DNA from: Actinoplanes sandaracinus
GTDB lineage: Bacteria; Actinomycetota; Actinomycetes; Mycobacteriales; Micromonosporaceae
Assembly (NCBI RefSeq): GCF_030009775.1
Contig: NZ_JASCTH010000024.1
Span: 112,295 to 176,294 of the forward strand
Length of the DNA: 64,000 bases
Direction: 5' to 3'
Below, one piece after another: positions 24,870-34,030 of the stretch. The notes under the pieces are model-generated. The model made no database searches, was not told the DNA's origin, and saw only the letters and a program-made list of their open reading frames with translations. Made by a program: the position numbers and the translations under genes. Position 1 is the stretch's first letter; each line of letters starts with the position of its first letter.

Positions 24870-26926
24870 TCGAGAACCCGAACGAGGTAGTCACCAAGGC
24901 GATCCTCCGCCTGGTTCAGGTACCCGGGCTGGACAAGCCCGCGGCCCTGATCACGCTGGACAACGGCTTCGACCACAAGAAGCCGAACAGCTTCGGCCCG
25001 GGCGGCCTCGCGTCGCTCGACGAGGCGATCACCGCGGCCACCGCGGCGAACCCGGCGTTCATCGCGCTGACCGGTAAGCCGTACATCTTCTGTGTCGGCG
25101 CGGACATCACCGGCATGCCGCTGATCAAGACCCGCGAGCAGGCGCTCGCGCTCGGCGAGCTGGGCCACAAGGTCTTCGCCCGCCTCAAGAACAGCGAGAT
25201 CCCGACGTTCGCGTTCGTCAACGGCGCGGCGATGGGCGGCGGCCTCGAGGTCGCGCTGCACTGCCACTACCGCACGGTCTCCACCGGCGCGGCGGCGCTC
25301 GCCCTGCCCGAGGTCGCGATCGGCCTCATCCCCGGCTGGGGCGGCAGCCAGATCCTGCCGAACCTGATCGGCATCATCAACGCGGCCACGGTCATCCTGC
25401 AGAACCCGCTGACCCAGAAGACGCTGCGCCCGAAGCAGGCCAAGGAGTGGGGTGTCGCGGACGCCCTGTTCGAGGCGGCCGACTTCCTGGAGGACTCACT
25501 GGCCTGGGCGGCCGGCGTCGTCAAGGGCGACGTCACCGTGGAGCGCCCGGAGATCGACCGCAAGGACTGGGACGGCGTCCTGGAGTTCGCGAAGGCGGTG
25601 CTGGACGAGAAGCTGCACGGCGCCGTCCCGTCCGCCAACCGGGCCCTCGAACTGCTGGCCCTGGCCAAGACCGCGTCCTTCGAAGAGGGCACCGCGGCCG
25701 AGACCGAGGCTCTCGCCGACCTGATCCTGGGTGACGAGGCACGCGCCAGCCTGTACTCGTTCGACCTGGTCCAGCGTCGTGCGAAGCGCCCGGTCGGTGT
25801 GCCGGACAAGTCGCTGGCCCGCAAGGTCACCAAGGTCGGCATCATCGGCGCCGGTCTGATGGCCTCCCAGCTCGCGCTGCTGTTCCTGCGCCGCCTGCAG
25901 GTGCCGGTCGTGCTGACCGACCTCGACCAGGAGCGGGTCGACAAGGGCGTCGGCTACGTCAACGCCGAGATCGACAAGCTCGTCTCGAAGCGCCGGATGG
26001 ACGAGGGCACCGCGGCCCGGCTGCGTCAGCTGATCAGCGGCTCGGTCGACAAGTCCGTCTTCGCCGACGCCGACTTCGTGATCGAGGCGGTCTTCGAGAA
26101 CCTCGACCTGAAGAAGCAGATCTGGGCCGAGTTCGAGAAGATCGTCAAGCCCGAGGCGGTCCTCGCGACCAACACCAGCTCGCTGTCGATCACCGAGATG
26201 GCTGCCGACCTGCAGCACCCGGAACGGCTCGTCGGCTTCCACTTCTTCAACCCGGTCGCCGTCCTCCCGCTGCTGGAGATCATCCGGGGCGAGAAGACCG
26301 ACGACGCGACGCTGGCCACCGCGTTCGAGGTCGGCAAGACCCTGAAGAAGTCGTCGGTGCTGGTCAAGGACGCTCCGGCGTTCGTGGTCAACCGGCTGCT
26401 CACCCGGGTCACCAGCGAGATCTTCCAGGCCGTCGACGCGGGCACCCCGCTGGACGTGGTCAACGTCGCGATGGACCCGTTGGGTCTGCCGATGCGCCCG
26501 ATCGCGCTGCTGCAGCTGGTCGGCCCCGCGGTGGCGTACCACGTGGGCGAGACGCTGCACGCGGCCTTCCCGGACCGCTACGTCGACTCCCCCAACCTCA
26601 AGAGGATCGTCGACGCCGGCCTGCCCGTCATGGTCGACAAGGAGATCAACCCCGAGGTCGTGAAACTCCTCGAGGTCGGCGACTCCCCGCTGACCGCCGA
26701 CCAGGTGCGCCAGAAGGCGCTCGACGGCCTGGCCGAGGAGATCCGCATCATGCTCGACGAGGGCGTGGTCGCCGAGGCGCAGGACATCGACCTGTGCATG
26801 ATCCTCGGCGCCGGCTACCCGTTCCATCTGGGCGGCGTCACGCCGTACCTGGACCGGAGCGGCACCGCCGAGAAGGTCACCGGCAAGCGGTTCCTGCGTG
26901 ACGGCGTGGCGAACGTACCCGCCTGA
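24866..26926 (+). CDS. fadB: Multifunctional enoyl-CoA hydratase / 3-hydroxyacyl-CoA dehydrogenase
   Basis: 686 residues. The N-terminal crotonase domain (to about 200) has FCVGADITGMP and GGGLEVALHCHYR oxyanion loops and LPEVAIGLIPGWGG. The middle 3-hydroxyacyl-CoA dehydrogenase NAD-binding motif is VGIIGAGLMASQLA (about 325), with GFHFFNPV and the KDAPAFVVNRLLTR helix. The C-terminal dehydrogenase dimerisation domain follows. Together with FadA it forms the trifunctional beta-oxidation complex. GTG at 24866 overlaps the fadA stop by 4 nt. Confidence 0.96.
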   Translation: MIENPNEVVTKAILRLVQVPGLDKPAALITLDNGFDHKKPNSFGPGGLASLDEAITAATAANPAFIALTGKPYIFCVGADITGMPLIKTREQALALGELGHKVFARLKNSEIPTFAFVNGAAMGGGLEVALHCHYRTVSTGAAALALPEVAIGLIPGWGGSQILPNLIGIINAATVILQNPLTQKTLRPKQAKEWGVADALFEAADFLEDSLAWAAGVVKGDVTVERPEIDRKDWDGVLEFAKAVLDEKLHGAVPSANRALELLALAKTASFEEGTAAETEALADLILGDEARASLYSFDLVQRRAKRPVGVPDKSLARKVTKVGIIGAGLMASQLALLFLRRLQVPVVLTDLDQERVDKGVGYVNAEIDKLVSKRRMDEGTAARLRQLISGSVDKSVFADADFVIEAVFENLDLKKQIWAEFEKIVKPEAVLATNTSSLSITEMAADLQHPERLVGFHFFNPVAVLPLLEIIRGEKTDDATLATAFEVGKTLKKSSVLVKDAPAFVVNRLLTRVTSEIFQAVDAGTPLDVVNVAMDPLGLPMRPIALLQLVGPAVAYHVGETLHAAFPDRYVDSPNLKRIVDAGLPVMVDKEINPEVVKLLEVGDSPLTADQVRQKALDGLAEEIRIMLDEGVVAEAQDIDLCMILGAGYPFHLGGVTPYLDRSGTAEKVTGKRFLRDGVANVPA

Positions 26927-26943
26927 TCATCTCGCAGACGGCG

Positions 26944-26986
26944 AAACGCCCCCGCACCCGTGAGGTGCGGGGGCGTTTCTCTTTTC
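26944..26986 (+). terminator. Strong intrinsic terminator of fadAB
   Basis: A perfect 15-bp stem (AAACGCCCCCGCACC and its complement) with a CGTGA loop at 26944-26978, followed by TCTCTTTT. Begins 18 nt after the fadB stop. Confidence 0.93.
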
Positions 26987-27057
26987 ACCCGACAGCGGTC
27001 GGCTAGGGCTGCGGATCGCCGATAGGATCCACCGACATCACAAGTTCTGGAGCGTCG

Positions 27058-27927
27058 ATGACGTACCCCCCTCACTCCGGTGAGCCCACTCCTTCCTCAT
27101 ACCCGCCACCCCAGCCGCCGCAGTACGGGCAGCCCCAGCCCCCGCAGTACGGGGCGCCCCAGTCGCCGGCCGCGCCCTCATACGGAGCCCCCCAGCCCCC
27201 GCAGTACGGGCAGCCCCAGCCCCCGCAGTACGGGGAACCCCAGCCCCCGCAGTACGGGGCTCCTCAGTACGGACAGCCCGTGCCGCCCCAGCCGCAGTTC
27301 GGCGCACCCGGTTTCGGCCCGCCGCCCGGCTTCCCGGTCCCCCCGCCTCCGCGGAAGTCCCGGACCCTGCCGATCGTGCTGATCTCGCTGGGCATCGTGA
27401 TGGTGCTCTGCATCGGTGGCGGCACCGCGCTCTACCTGTTCGGCAAGAACGCCCTGGACGACGCCGCCGCGATCACCATCACCGAGCCGGCGACCCTGGG
27501 CGGCCGCCCCAAGCAGGAGAGCAAGGAGTTCGAGGCGATCACCGCGGACATGGAGAAGAGCCTCAGCTCCTACGCGGGCGCGGAGAGTTCGTTCGGCGCG
27601 ATCTACGGCTCGCCCGCCGACGAGAACATGGTCGCCGCCCTGGCCACCAAGGCCCTGATCGCCGACCCGCAGAAGGAACTGGACGCCTCGTTCAAGACCT
27701 TCGGCCAGAGCGCGAAGGTCGAGGGCCTGACCAACGCCGACACCGGCACCCTGGGTGGTGTGGCCCAGTGCGGCACCAGTTCCATCGAGCAGATCGACGT
27801 CGCGATCTGCGGCTGGGCCGACAAGGGCAGCGTCGGCATGGTCATGTGGTTCTTCAAGTCCGCCCCCGACGTGCAGGCCGAGTTCCCGAAACTGCGTGCC
27901 GAGATCGAGACGAAGACTTCGAAGTGA
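27058..27927 (+). CDS. Membrane protein with Pro/Gln/Tyr-rich N-terminal repeats
   Basis: 289 residues. The first about 95 residues are repeats of (Q/E)PQPPQYG(A/Q)P type. A single helix (TLPIVLISLGIVMVLCIGGG) follows, and a soluble domain of about 170 residues faces outside. The repeat region is cytoplasmic by topology. The repeats come from CAGCCCCCGCAGTACGGG-type DNA units, repeated at 18-39-nt spacing in 27118-27270. The soluble part has no recognised family. ATG with SD CTGGAG. Similar repeats with one helix are common in actinomycetes. Confidence 0.82.
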   Translation: MTYPPHSGEPTPSSYPPPQPPQYGQPQPPQYGAPQSPAAPSYGAPQPPQYGQPQPPQYGEPQPPQYGAPQYGQPVPPQPQFGAPGFGPPPGFPVPPPPRKSRTLPIVLISLGIVMVLCIGGGTALYLFGKNALDDAAAITITEPATLGGRPKQESKEFEAITADMEKSLSSYAGAESSFGAIYGSPADENMVAALATKALIADPQKELDASFKTFGQSAKVEGLTNADTGTLGGVAQCGTSSIEQIDVAICGWADKGSVGMVMWFFKSAPDVQAEFPKLRAEIETKTSK

Positions 27928-27968
27928 TGCCGAGCCGTTGCGGGCCGGCGTGCCCGCCCCGCACGGCG

Positions 27969-29189
27969 TCAGAACCGCCGACGCGGGATGCTCGCCGTCG
28001 CGGCGACGACCGGGGTGGCCTCGGCGGGCGGCAGCACGACGGTGACCTCCAGGCCGCCGCCCTCCAGGGCGACCGCGGAGACGGTGCCGCCGTGCGCGTC
28101 GCAGACCGCCCGCACGATCGAGAGCCCCAGGCCGGAGCCACGTGACCCGGTGCGTTCCCACCCACCCCGCTGGAACGGCTCGAACAGGCCGGGCACGTCG
28201 GCCGGCTCCACCTCGTAACCGGTGTTGCCGACGATCAGCCGGACCTGCCCGCCGGCCGACTCGGTGCGCAGCCACAGCCGGCCCATCAGATGGTTGTAGC
28301 GGATCGCGTTCTCGATCAGGTTTCCGGCCAGCCGGTCCAGCAGACTGGGGTCGCCGACCACCGGGGCCGGTTCCAGCTCGGTGGTGACCTCCAGTTTCAG
28401 GCGCTCCGCCTCGGCCTTCACCGCGGACAGCGCGTTCAGAACGCTCATCGCCAGGTCGGCGGGCACCTTGCGGGCCAGCCGGCGCCCGGACTGCGCCTCC
28501 GAGCGGGCCAGCACCAGCAGCGCGTCGACCAGTCCGTTCGCCCGCTCCGAGGCGTTGCGGACCACCTTGGCCATCCGCCGGTACTCGGCGACGTCGGCCT
28601 CGTCGTCGCTGAGCGTCACGTCGATCTCGGTGCGCATCACCGCGAGCGGGGTGCGCAACTCGTGCGACGCGTTCGCCACGAACCGTTTCTGCGACTCGAA
28701 CGAGGCCGCCAGCCGGTCCAGCATGGCGTCGAAGGTGCGGGCCAGTTCGGCCACCTCACCGTCCGCGCCGGTGTAGCGGATCCGCTGGTCCATCGTCGCC
28801 TCGCCGAGTCGCTGGGCGGTCTGGGTGACGTCACGCAGCGGGCGCAGAGCGCGGCCGGTCACCGCGTACGCCAGCGCGATCCCGATGATCCCCACCGCCG
28901 CCAGCGCGCTGAACCCCTTGAACAGCAGCTCACGGGAGGCGTCGGCGACCATTTTGGCCTGCCAGGTCAGCGCCTCCCGGGTGGTGCCGTCGGCGAGAGT
29001 GACCGTCGACCCGGCGCGCAACTCGTCGACCGGGTGCAGCGACTCGCTGACCAGCAGCCAGGCCAGCAGCACCAGCACCGCGCCGGCGCCGACCAGCAGG
29101 ATCCCGTTGAGCAGGGTGAGCCGCAGCCGCAGGGTCGGGGGCATCTCGAACCGCAGCGGGCGGCGGGCCCGGCCCGGATAGACGGTCAC
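27969..29189 (-). CDS. Two-component sensor histidine kinase
   Basis: About 406 residues from GTG 29189, overlapping the regulator stop (GTGA). Two membrane helices (LLVGAGAVLVLLAWLLV and FSALAAVGIIGIALAYAV) bracket an extracellular loop of about 50 residues. HAMP follows (GRALRPLRDVTQTAQRLGEA). HisKA phospho-acceptor: ASHELRTPLAVM. HATPase: N-box NLIENAIRYN and G-box GSGLGLSIVRAV. The small sensor loop gives no hint of the signal. An orphan pair with no adjacent target gene visible. Confidence 0.95.
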   Translation of the reverse strand: MTVYPGRARRPLRFEMPPTLRLRLTLLNGILLVGAGAVLVLLAWLLVSESLHPVDELRAGSTVTLADGTTREALTWQAKMVADASRELLFKGFSALAAVGIIGIALAYAVTGRALRPLRDVTQTAQRLGEATMDQRIRYTGADGEVAELARTFDAMLDRLAASFESQKRFVANASHELRTPLAVMRTEIDVTLSDDEADVAEYRRMAKVVRNASERANGLVDALLVLARSEAQSGRRLARKVPADLAMSVLNALSAVKAEAERLKLEVTTELEPAPVVGDPSLLDRLAGNLIENAIRYNHLMGRLWLRTESAGGQVRLIVGNTGYEVEPADVPGLFEPFQRGGWERTGSRGSGLGLSIVRAVCDAHGGTVSAVALEGGGLEVTVVLPPAEATPVVAATASIPRRRF

Positions 29190-29860
29190 GACGCCACGAC
29201 CGGCTCCGGCACCCGGTAGCCGGCGCCCACCACGGTCTCGATCAGCGGCGGATCGCCCAGCTTCTTGCGCAGCGTGTTGATGGTGACCCGGACGGTGGTG
29301 GTGAACGGGTCCATGTTGGCGTCCCACACCCGCTCCAGCAGCTCCTCGCTGGACACCACGCCGCCCTTGGCCTTCAGCAGCTCCAGCAGGACGCAGAACT
29401 CCTTGTTGGTCAGTTCGAGCACCACCCCGCCACGGGTCACCACCCGGCGGGCCTGGTCCAGCGCCAGGTTGCCGGCGGTGAGCACCGGCGGAGCGGCCGG
29501 GGTGGCGCGCCGGCCCAGCGCCTGCACCCGGGCCACCAGTTCCTTGAAGTCGAACGGCTTGGCCAGGTAGTCGTCGGCGCCCAGTTCCAGGCCCTCCACC
29601 TTGTCCTCGACCGAGGAACTGGCGGTCAGCATCAGCACCCGGGTCAGCGCGCCCGACTCGACGAGCGCCGCGCAGATCTCGTCGCCGTGCATGCCGGGCA
29701 GGTCACGGTCGAGCACGACCACGTCGTACCGGGTCACGTACGCCATCTCGTGCCCCTGAAGGCCGTCGTAGGCGACGTCCACCGCCATCCCCTTGCGGCG
29801 CAGGCCACGCACGATCGCGTCAGCCATGTCCCGCTCGTCTTCCACCACCAGCACGCGCAC
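29186..29860 (-). CDS. OmpR-family response regulator
   Basis: 224 residues from GTG 29860 (SD TGGAGGT). Receiver domain: acidic pair VEDERDM, phospho-acceptor Asp in VVVLDRDLPGMHG, and Lys in DDYLAKPFDFKEL. C-terminal winged helix with VWDANMDPFTTTVRVTINTLR recognition segment. Forms an operon with the histidine kinase. Confidence 0.96.
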   Translation of the reverse strand: MRVLVVEDERDMADAIVRGLRRKGMAVDVAYDGLQGHEMAYVTRYDVVVLDRDLPGMHGDEICAALVESGALTRVLMLTASSSVEDKVEGLELGADDYLAKPFDFKELVARVQALGRRATPAAPPVLTAGNLALDQARRVVTRGGVVLELTNKEFCVLLELLKAKGGVVSSEELLERVWDANMDPFTTTVRVTINTLRKKLGDPPLIETVVGAGYRVPEPVVAS

Positions 29861-29918
29861 CGCAGACCTCCACACATCCGGGCCGTAGGTGCAGGTTACC
29901 GACCGGTTGCCAGGAGCG

Positions 29919-31238
29919 TCAGAGCCGCCAGACGGCGAGTGACGAGTCGAGCCGGCGGCAGAGCAGGACGCCCTTCCCGAACTGGCAGTCACCGGCGATC
30001 CGGTCGGCGGCGCCGGTCACCCGCACCCGGCCGGTGCCGAGGTCGAGGACGCCGTACCGGACGGAGCCGTCGGAGCGGCGGATCCGGTGGACGTAGGCGG
30101 TCCCCGGCGCCGGGCCGGGGCCACCACTGACCCAGGCGCCGATCCGGGCCACGATGCGGCCGGTGCCCGGGTCGAGCACGTCCAGCACGGGTTCGGCCTC
30201 CTGCGAGTGCGACACCAGGACCCGGTCGCCGATGACCTCGCTGGTGTCATAGGGGTCGGCGCGCCAGATCTCCCGCCCGGTGGCCGGATCGATGCCGACG
30301 AGGCCGTCCTGCATCGCGACGGCGCAGATCACCGGCCCGCAGTCGAGCTGATAACCCTCCTCCGGCAGGACCGGGTCGTCACGCCGCCAGCGCTCGGTCA
30401 AGGTCCGTTCGTCGTAGGCGACGATCTCCCCGGTGTCCCGGCCGATCAGCAGCAGGCCGGCCGCGACCTGGAACGACGTGCCCGGCCCGACCGGCTGCCT
30501 GTGCCGGCCGGTGGCGGTGATCGCACCGGTCAGCCCGTCGCGCGCCTCCAACCGGCCGTCACCGTGCAACGTGTAGAGGAACTGCGGGTATCCCTCCCAG
30601 AAGTACCCGGACTCCACCGCCAGCTGGCCGTTCTCCGGCTGCTCCACCGACCAGCGCACGGCTCCGGTCCGCGGGTCGAGGGCATGCCAGACCGACCGGC
30701 TCTCCTCCGTCCGCACCTCGGGTTCCTCGCTGGCCAGCAACAGACCGCCGTCCGGCGAGCGGCCGTACACCGTCACGGCGCGTTTCCAGACCGGCTGCCC
30801 GCCGCCGGCCCGGACGGCGACCGTCCCGGGCGTCCCGAACTCGTAGTCGTTGTAGCTGACCACCAGCGTGCCGTCACCACCGTCGTTGACGGTGAAGATG
30901 TCGCCGGTCACCGGGACGGTGTAGGTGCCGAGCAGATTCATTCCGGGCAAGTCGTAGGAGCGGATCGTGTGGGTCCGCGCCACCGTGCCGAACGGGTCGC
31001 TCAATCCGATCACGTAGAGCCGGTCACCGACGACGTGGACGCTCTCGCCCAGGGCCAGCGGCAGCACGACCGGGGCCGGCGGTGGCGGCGGAGGCGGCCC
31101 GGCGCCCCCGAGCACGGCGAGCAGGATCACCGCGAGAAGACCCAGGATCCAGCGGTACGGCACGGGAGCCGTCGGCAGGGAGGGCTCCTCCGGGCCGTCG
31201 GCCGGAACCTCACCGAGGTCGATCAGGGCGTCCCGCAC
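29919..31238 (-). CDS. Membrane-anchored PQQ-like beta-propeller protein, paralogue 1
   Basis: About 439 residues. A short cytoplasmic N-terminus (VRDALIDLGEVPADG), one helix (RWILGLLAVILLAVLGG), a poly-Pro spacer (GPPPPPPPAP) and an extracellular beta-propeller. Blades include VRWSVEQPENGQLAVESG and GLVGIDPATGREIWRADP (PQQ-like repeat). GTG 31238 is favoured by GGGAG 7 nt upstream; the TTG at 31259 is less likely. PQQ ligands are not clearly present, so it is probably a structural or binding propeller. Third gene of a tandem trio on one strand. Confidence 0.85.
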   Translation of the reverse strand: MRDALIDLGEVPADGPEEPSLPTAPVPYRWILGLLAVILLAVLGGAGPPPPPPPAPVVLPLALGESVHVVGDRLYVIGLSDPFGTVARTHTIRSYDLPGMNLLGTYTVPVTGDIFTVNDGGDGTLVVSYNDYEFGTPGTVAVRAGGGQPVWKRAVTVYGRSPDGGLLLASEEPEVRTEESRSVWHALDPRTGAVRWSVEQPENGQLAVESGYFWEGYPQFLYTLHGDGRLEARDGLTGAITATGRHRQPVGPGTSFQVAAGLLLIGRDTGEIVAYDERTLTERWRRDDPVLPEEGYQLDCGPVICAVAMQDGLVGIDPATGREIWRADPYDTSEVIGDRVLVSHSQEAEPVLDVLDPGTGRIVARIGAWVSGGPGPAPGTAYVHRIRRSDGSVRYGVLDLGTGRVRVTGAADRIAGDCQFGKGVLLCRRLDSSLAVWRL

Positions 31239-31291
31239 GCCGGTCTCCCGCTCCAGCAAACGACTGCCCCCAGGGTTTTATCGCGACGGGC

Positions 31292-32656
31292 TCAGATCCG
31301 GTAGGCCCAGACCCGTAGGCCTCGGACGTCCCGACAGATTACGTACCTCTCGTCGCCGCCGCACTCCCCGCCCAGGCCCTCGGCTGTTCCCAGCACCCGC
31401 ACCTCCGGTTGCCCCGGAAGGACCGCCCCGAAGACCCGCCCGCCGCTCCGGTCGCCGCGCCACACCAGCAGCACGTGGGCGGCGAAACCGTCCACCTGAC
31501 CGGTCCAGCCGCGCAGTTCCAGCCGGGGCTCTCCGGTCGTGGCGTCCACCAGCCGTACCGGGGCGCCCGAGGCCGGCCGGGACTCGAGCACCCACCCGGC
31601 CCGAACGGCCAGGGCGACGTCGTAGGGTCGCGTCCAGGCGGTCTTGCCGGTCCGCCGGTCCAGCACCCGCACCTCGCCGCCCCCGGCGACCTCGCCGCTG
31701 CCGCTGCAGAGCAACCCGGCGCAGTTCACCGGATCGGCCCCGGCGTTCAGGTCCCGGGTCCAGAGCCGGTTGAGGGTGTGCGCGTCGTAACCCACCTCGA
31801 GCCCGGCCTCCGGATAGCCGATCAGGGCCACGTCGTCCAGAACCTCGCTGCTGCCCGGCCCCGCGCCGGCCATCTCCGGCAGGCCAGCCTCGCGCAGCAC
31901 CTCGCCGGTCCGCGCGTCCCGCAGCGTCATCCGGTCCGAGGCCGTGATCAGCACGGCCGGCCGGTCACCGGCGACCGGCTCGGCGGTCACCGAGCCCCCC
32001 GGCGCGGCGGTCCACAGCACCGCGCCGCTCGCCAGGTCCAGGCCGCGCACCTCGGTCCGCAGCGGCGGCTCGGTGTGCGGCTGCCCGTCGGCCGAGAAGT
32101 AGAGCATCCCCGGATCACCGGAGTCCTGGTCGTAGAGGGTCCCGGGCCGGAAGATCCGCTCGGTGACGAGCGCGGTGCCACCGGACGAGGCGGTGATCCG
32201 CATCGGGGTGGTCCACCGCACCCGGCCGGTCTCCGCGTCCAGGACACTGCTGGACAGGCCTGCGGTGAGCACCAGCAGGCCGCCGAACCGCTCCACGCGG
32301 ACCACCCCGAAGACGCCGTTCACCGGGTCGAACGAGGCGCTGATCGGCACCTCGGCGGTCCACAGCCGGTGCGGCGCGGGCTCCAGCGCCCACGCCGTCA
32401 GGATCCGGGCCCGCCCGGCCGAGGCGACCGTGAACGCCCGCCCTCCGGCCATCTGGATCGGCGCCTCGGTGCCGGCCTCGGCCGGTATGAGGCCGAGAGG
32501 ACGCCAGAACGTGCCGCCGCCGGGCGCCGCTCCGCCGAGGGCGAGCAGCAGCGCCGCGGCCACCACGAGACCGAGATGCCGGTAACGCCACGGGGGCGGG
32601 CGACGCCCACCGGACCGGTCGGGCGGGGCGTCCAGATCCAGGTCGATCAACGCCAC
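31292..32656 (-). CDS. Membrane-anchored PQQ-like beta-propeller protein, paralogue 2
   Basis: 454 residues. Shares with its neighbours an N-terminal (A/V)LIDL phrase (ALIDLDLDAPP), a single helix (LGLVVAAALLLALGG) and an outer propeller with blades such as VLDAETGRVRWTTPM, LDLASGAVLWTAAPGG and VLDRRTGKTAWTRPY. GTG 32656 with GGAGGGTA SD. 19 nt from paralogue 3. Binding target unknown. Confidence 0.85.
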   Translation of the reverse strand: MALIDLDLDAPPDRSGGRRPPPWRYRHLGLVVAAALLLALGGAAPGGGTFWRPLGLIPAEAGTEAPIQMAGGRAFTVASAGRARILTAWALEPAPHRLWTAEVPISASFDPVNGVFGVVRVERFGGLLVLTAGLSSSVLDAETGRVRWTTPMRITASSGGTALVTERIFRPGTLYDQDSGDPGMLYFSADGQPHTEPPLRTEVRGLDLASGAVLWTAAPGGSVTAEPVAGDRPAVLITASDRMTLRDARTGEVLREAGLPEMAGAGPGSSEVLDDVALIGYPEAGLEVGYDAHTLNRLWTRDLNAGADPVNCAGLLCSGSGEVAGGGEVRVLDRRTGKTAWTRPYDVALAVRAGWVLESRPASGAPVRLVDATTGEPRLELRGWTGQVDGFAAHVLLVWRGDRSGGRVFGAVLPGQPEVRVLGTAEGLGGECGGDERYVICRDVRGLRVWAYRI

Positions 32657-32675
32657 GCCCGTACCCTCCTGAAGA

Positions 32676-33989
32676 TCAACCCGCCTCGGTCCGGTAGGAC
32701 CAGACGATCAGTTCGCCGTAGACCGACCGGCAGATCAGGCGTTCCGGCGCGGCCTGGCACTCCCGCGTGCCGGCGGGCAGTTCGGCGAGCAGACGCGGCC
32801 GGGACAGACCCGGGGCCGCGACGGCGACCATGGTACGCGGGCCCGGGGCGATATCCCTGGTGACCAGCACCTCTCCGCCGCCCGTGATCCCGCCGACCAG
32901 CCGCCAGCCGGTCACGTCCACCAGCAGCCGGCCGGTCGCCGGGTCCACCAGCCCGGTCGGCGCCTGGGGCCCGTCCGCGTACGCCACCACCCGGTCGCCG
33001 ACCGTCTCGACCGAACGCCAGCCGGGACGGTGCCAGCGCGCGTCGCCGGTCGCCGGGTCGATGGCGCGCACCCCGTCCAGCCCGACCAGACAGGCCAGCT
33101 CGCCGCATTTGACGATCTCCAGGGTGCCGACCGACGGCTCGGTCCACATCGGCCGCAACGTCGCCGGGTCGTACGCGGTCACCTCGATCCCGGACGGCCC
33201 GGGGTGCCGCAACAGCACCTGGTCGCCGGCGACCACGGGGTTGCCGGGGTCGTAGTTGGCGGCCGGCACGTCCCGGACGGCGAGCAGGGCGCCGGTCCGG
33301 CCGTCGTACAGATGGGCGGTGGCGTCGTCGCGGACCAGCAGGATCCGGGCCGAAGCGCCGGCCGGCGCGGGCACGCTGAGCAGGACCGCGGTCGACGGCA
33401 CCCAGAGCCGCCATCGGGCCAGCCCGCCGTCGGGGTCCAGCGCCTCCACCGCCCGCTCCACCCGCCGACCGGTGCCGAACGACTGGCTACGCACCCCGTC
33501 GACGGCGAACATCAGCCCGGTGCCGTCGAGACTCACCACGCTGCGCTCGTTGTGCCACTGCTGGGCGCCGTCGCGCAGCGAGACCGCGGTGGTGCCCGGC
33601 TCGGTGTTGCCGGCGCCCCAGGGGCGCAGCAGCAACAGCCCGTCGCCGGTCCGCAGCCGGTAGGTCGGGACGGCCTGGGCGACCCGCCACTGCCGCTCGC
33701 CGGTCTCCAGGTCGTACGCGGTGAGCTCACCGGCCGCCTGAACGACCAACTGGCCGGTGTCCGCCACCACGTACGGATCGCCGGGACCGATCACCACCCG
33801 TAGCAACGCCGCGAGCGGCGGGGGCGGGGGCGGCCCCGAGGCCGTCACGGAGAAGAGCAGCAGCGCCGCGATCAGGGCTGGGGCGAACCAGGACGGCGTC
33901 AGCTGACCGCCCCGGTGGTACGCCGTCGGCTCACCCCGATCCATGCCCAGGTCGATGACGACTGGCACGCCGGCGGTGTCCGCTCCCAT
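32676..33989 (-). CDS. Membrane-anchored PQQ-like beta-propeller protein, paralogue 3
   Basis: 437 residues. N-terminus VVIDLGMDRGEP, one helix (FAPALIAALLLFSVTA), poly-Pro spacer (SGPPPPPPLAA), then propeller blades (YDLETGERQWRVAQ, IDPATGDARWHRPGW, VDPATGRLLVDVTGW). First gene of the tandem trio, so it is probably transcribed first. Six to eight blades are likely by length. ATG 33989; GTG 33968 is an alternative. Function unknown. Confidence 0.85.
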   Translation of the reverse strand: MGADTAGVPVVIDLGMDRGEPTAYHRGGQLTPSWFAPALIAALLLFSVTASGPPPPPPLAALLRVVIGPGDPYVVADTGQLVVQAAGELTAYDLETGERQWRVAQAVPTYRLRTGDGLLLLRPWGAGNTEPGTTAVSLRDGAQQWHNERSVVSLDGTGLMFAVDGVRSQSFGTGRRVERAVEALDPDGGLARWRLWVPSTAVLLSVPAPAGASARILLVRDDATAHLYDGRTGALLAVRDVPAANYDPGNPVVAGDQVLLRHPGPSGIEVTAYDPATLRPMWTEPSVGTLEIVKCGELACLVGLDGVRAIDPATGDARWHRPGWRSVETVGDRVVAYADGPQAPTGLVDPATGRLLVDVTGWRLVGGITGGGEVLVTRDIAPGPRTMVAVAAPGLSRPRLLAELPAGTRECQAAPERLICRSVYGELIVWSYRTEAG

Positions 33990-34030
33990 CCCTTCAAGTT
34001 ACGGTTCCGTAACGACCTTTGCCCAGGGGC

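Noticed and set aside
25496..26827. 443-codon minus-strand frame inside fadB
   Set aside because: Antisense shadow of a strongly conserved gene.
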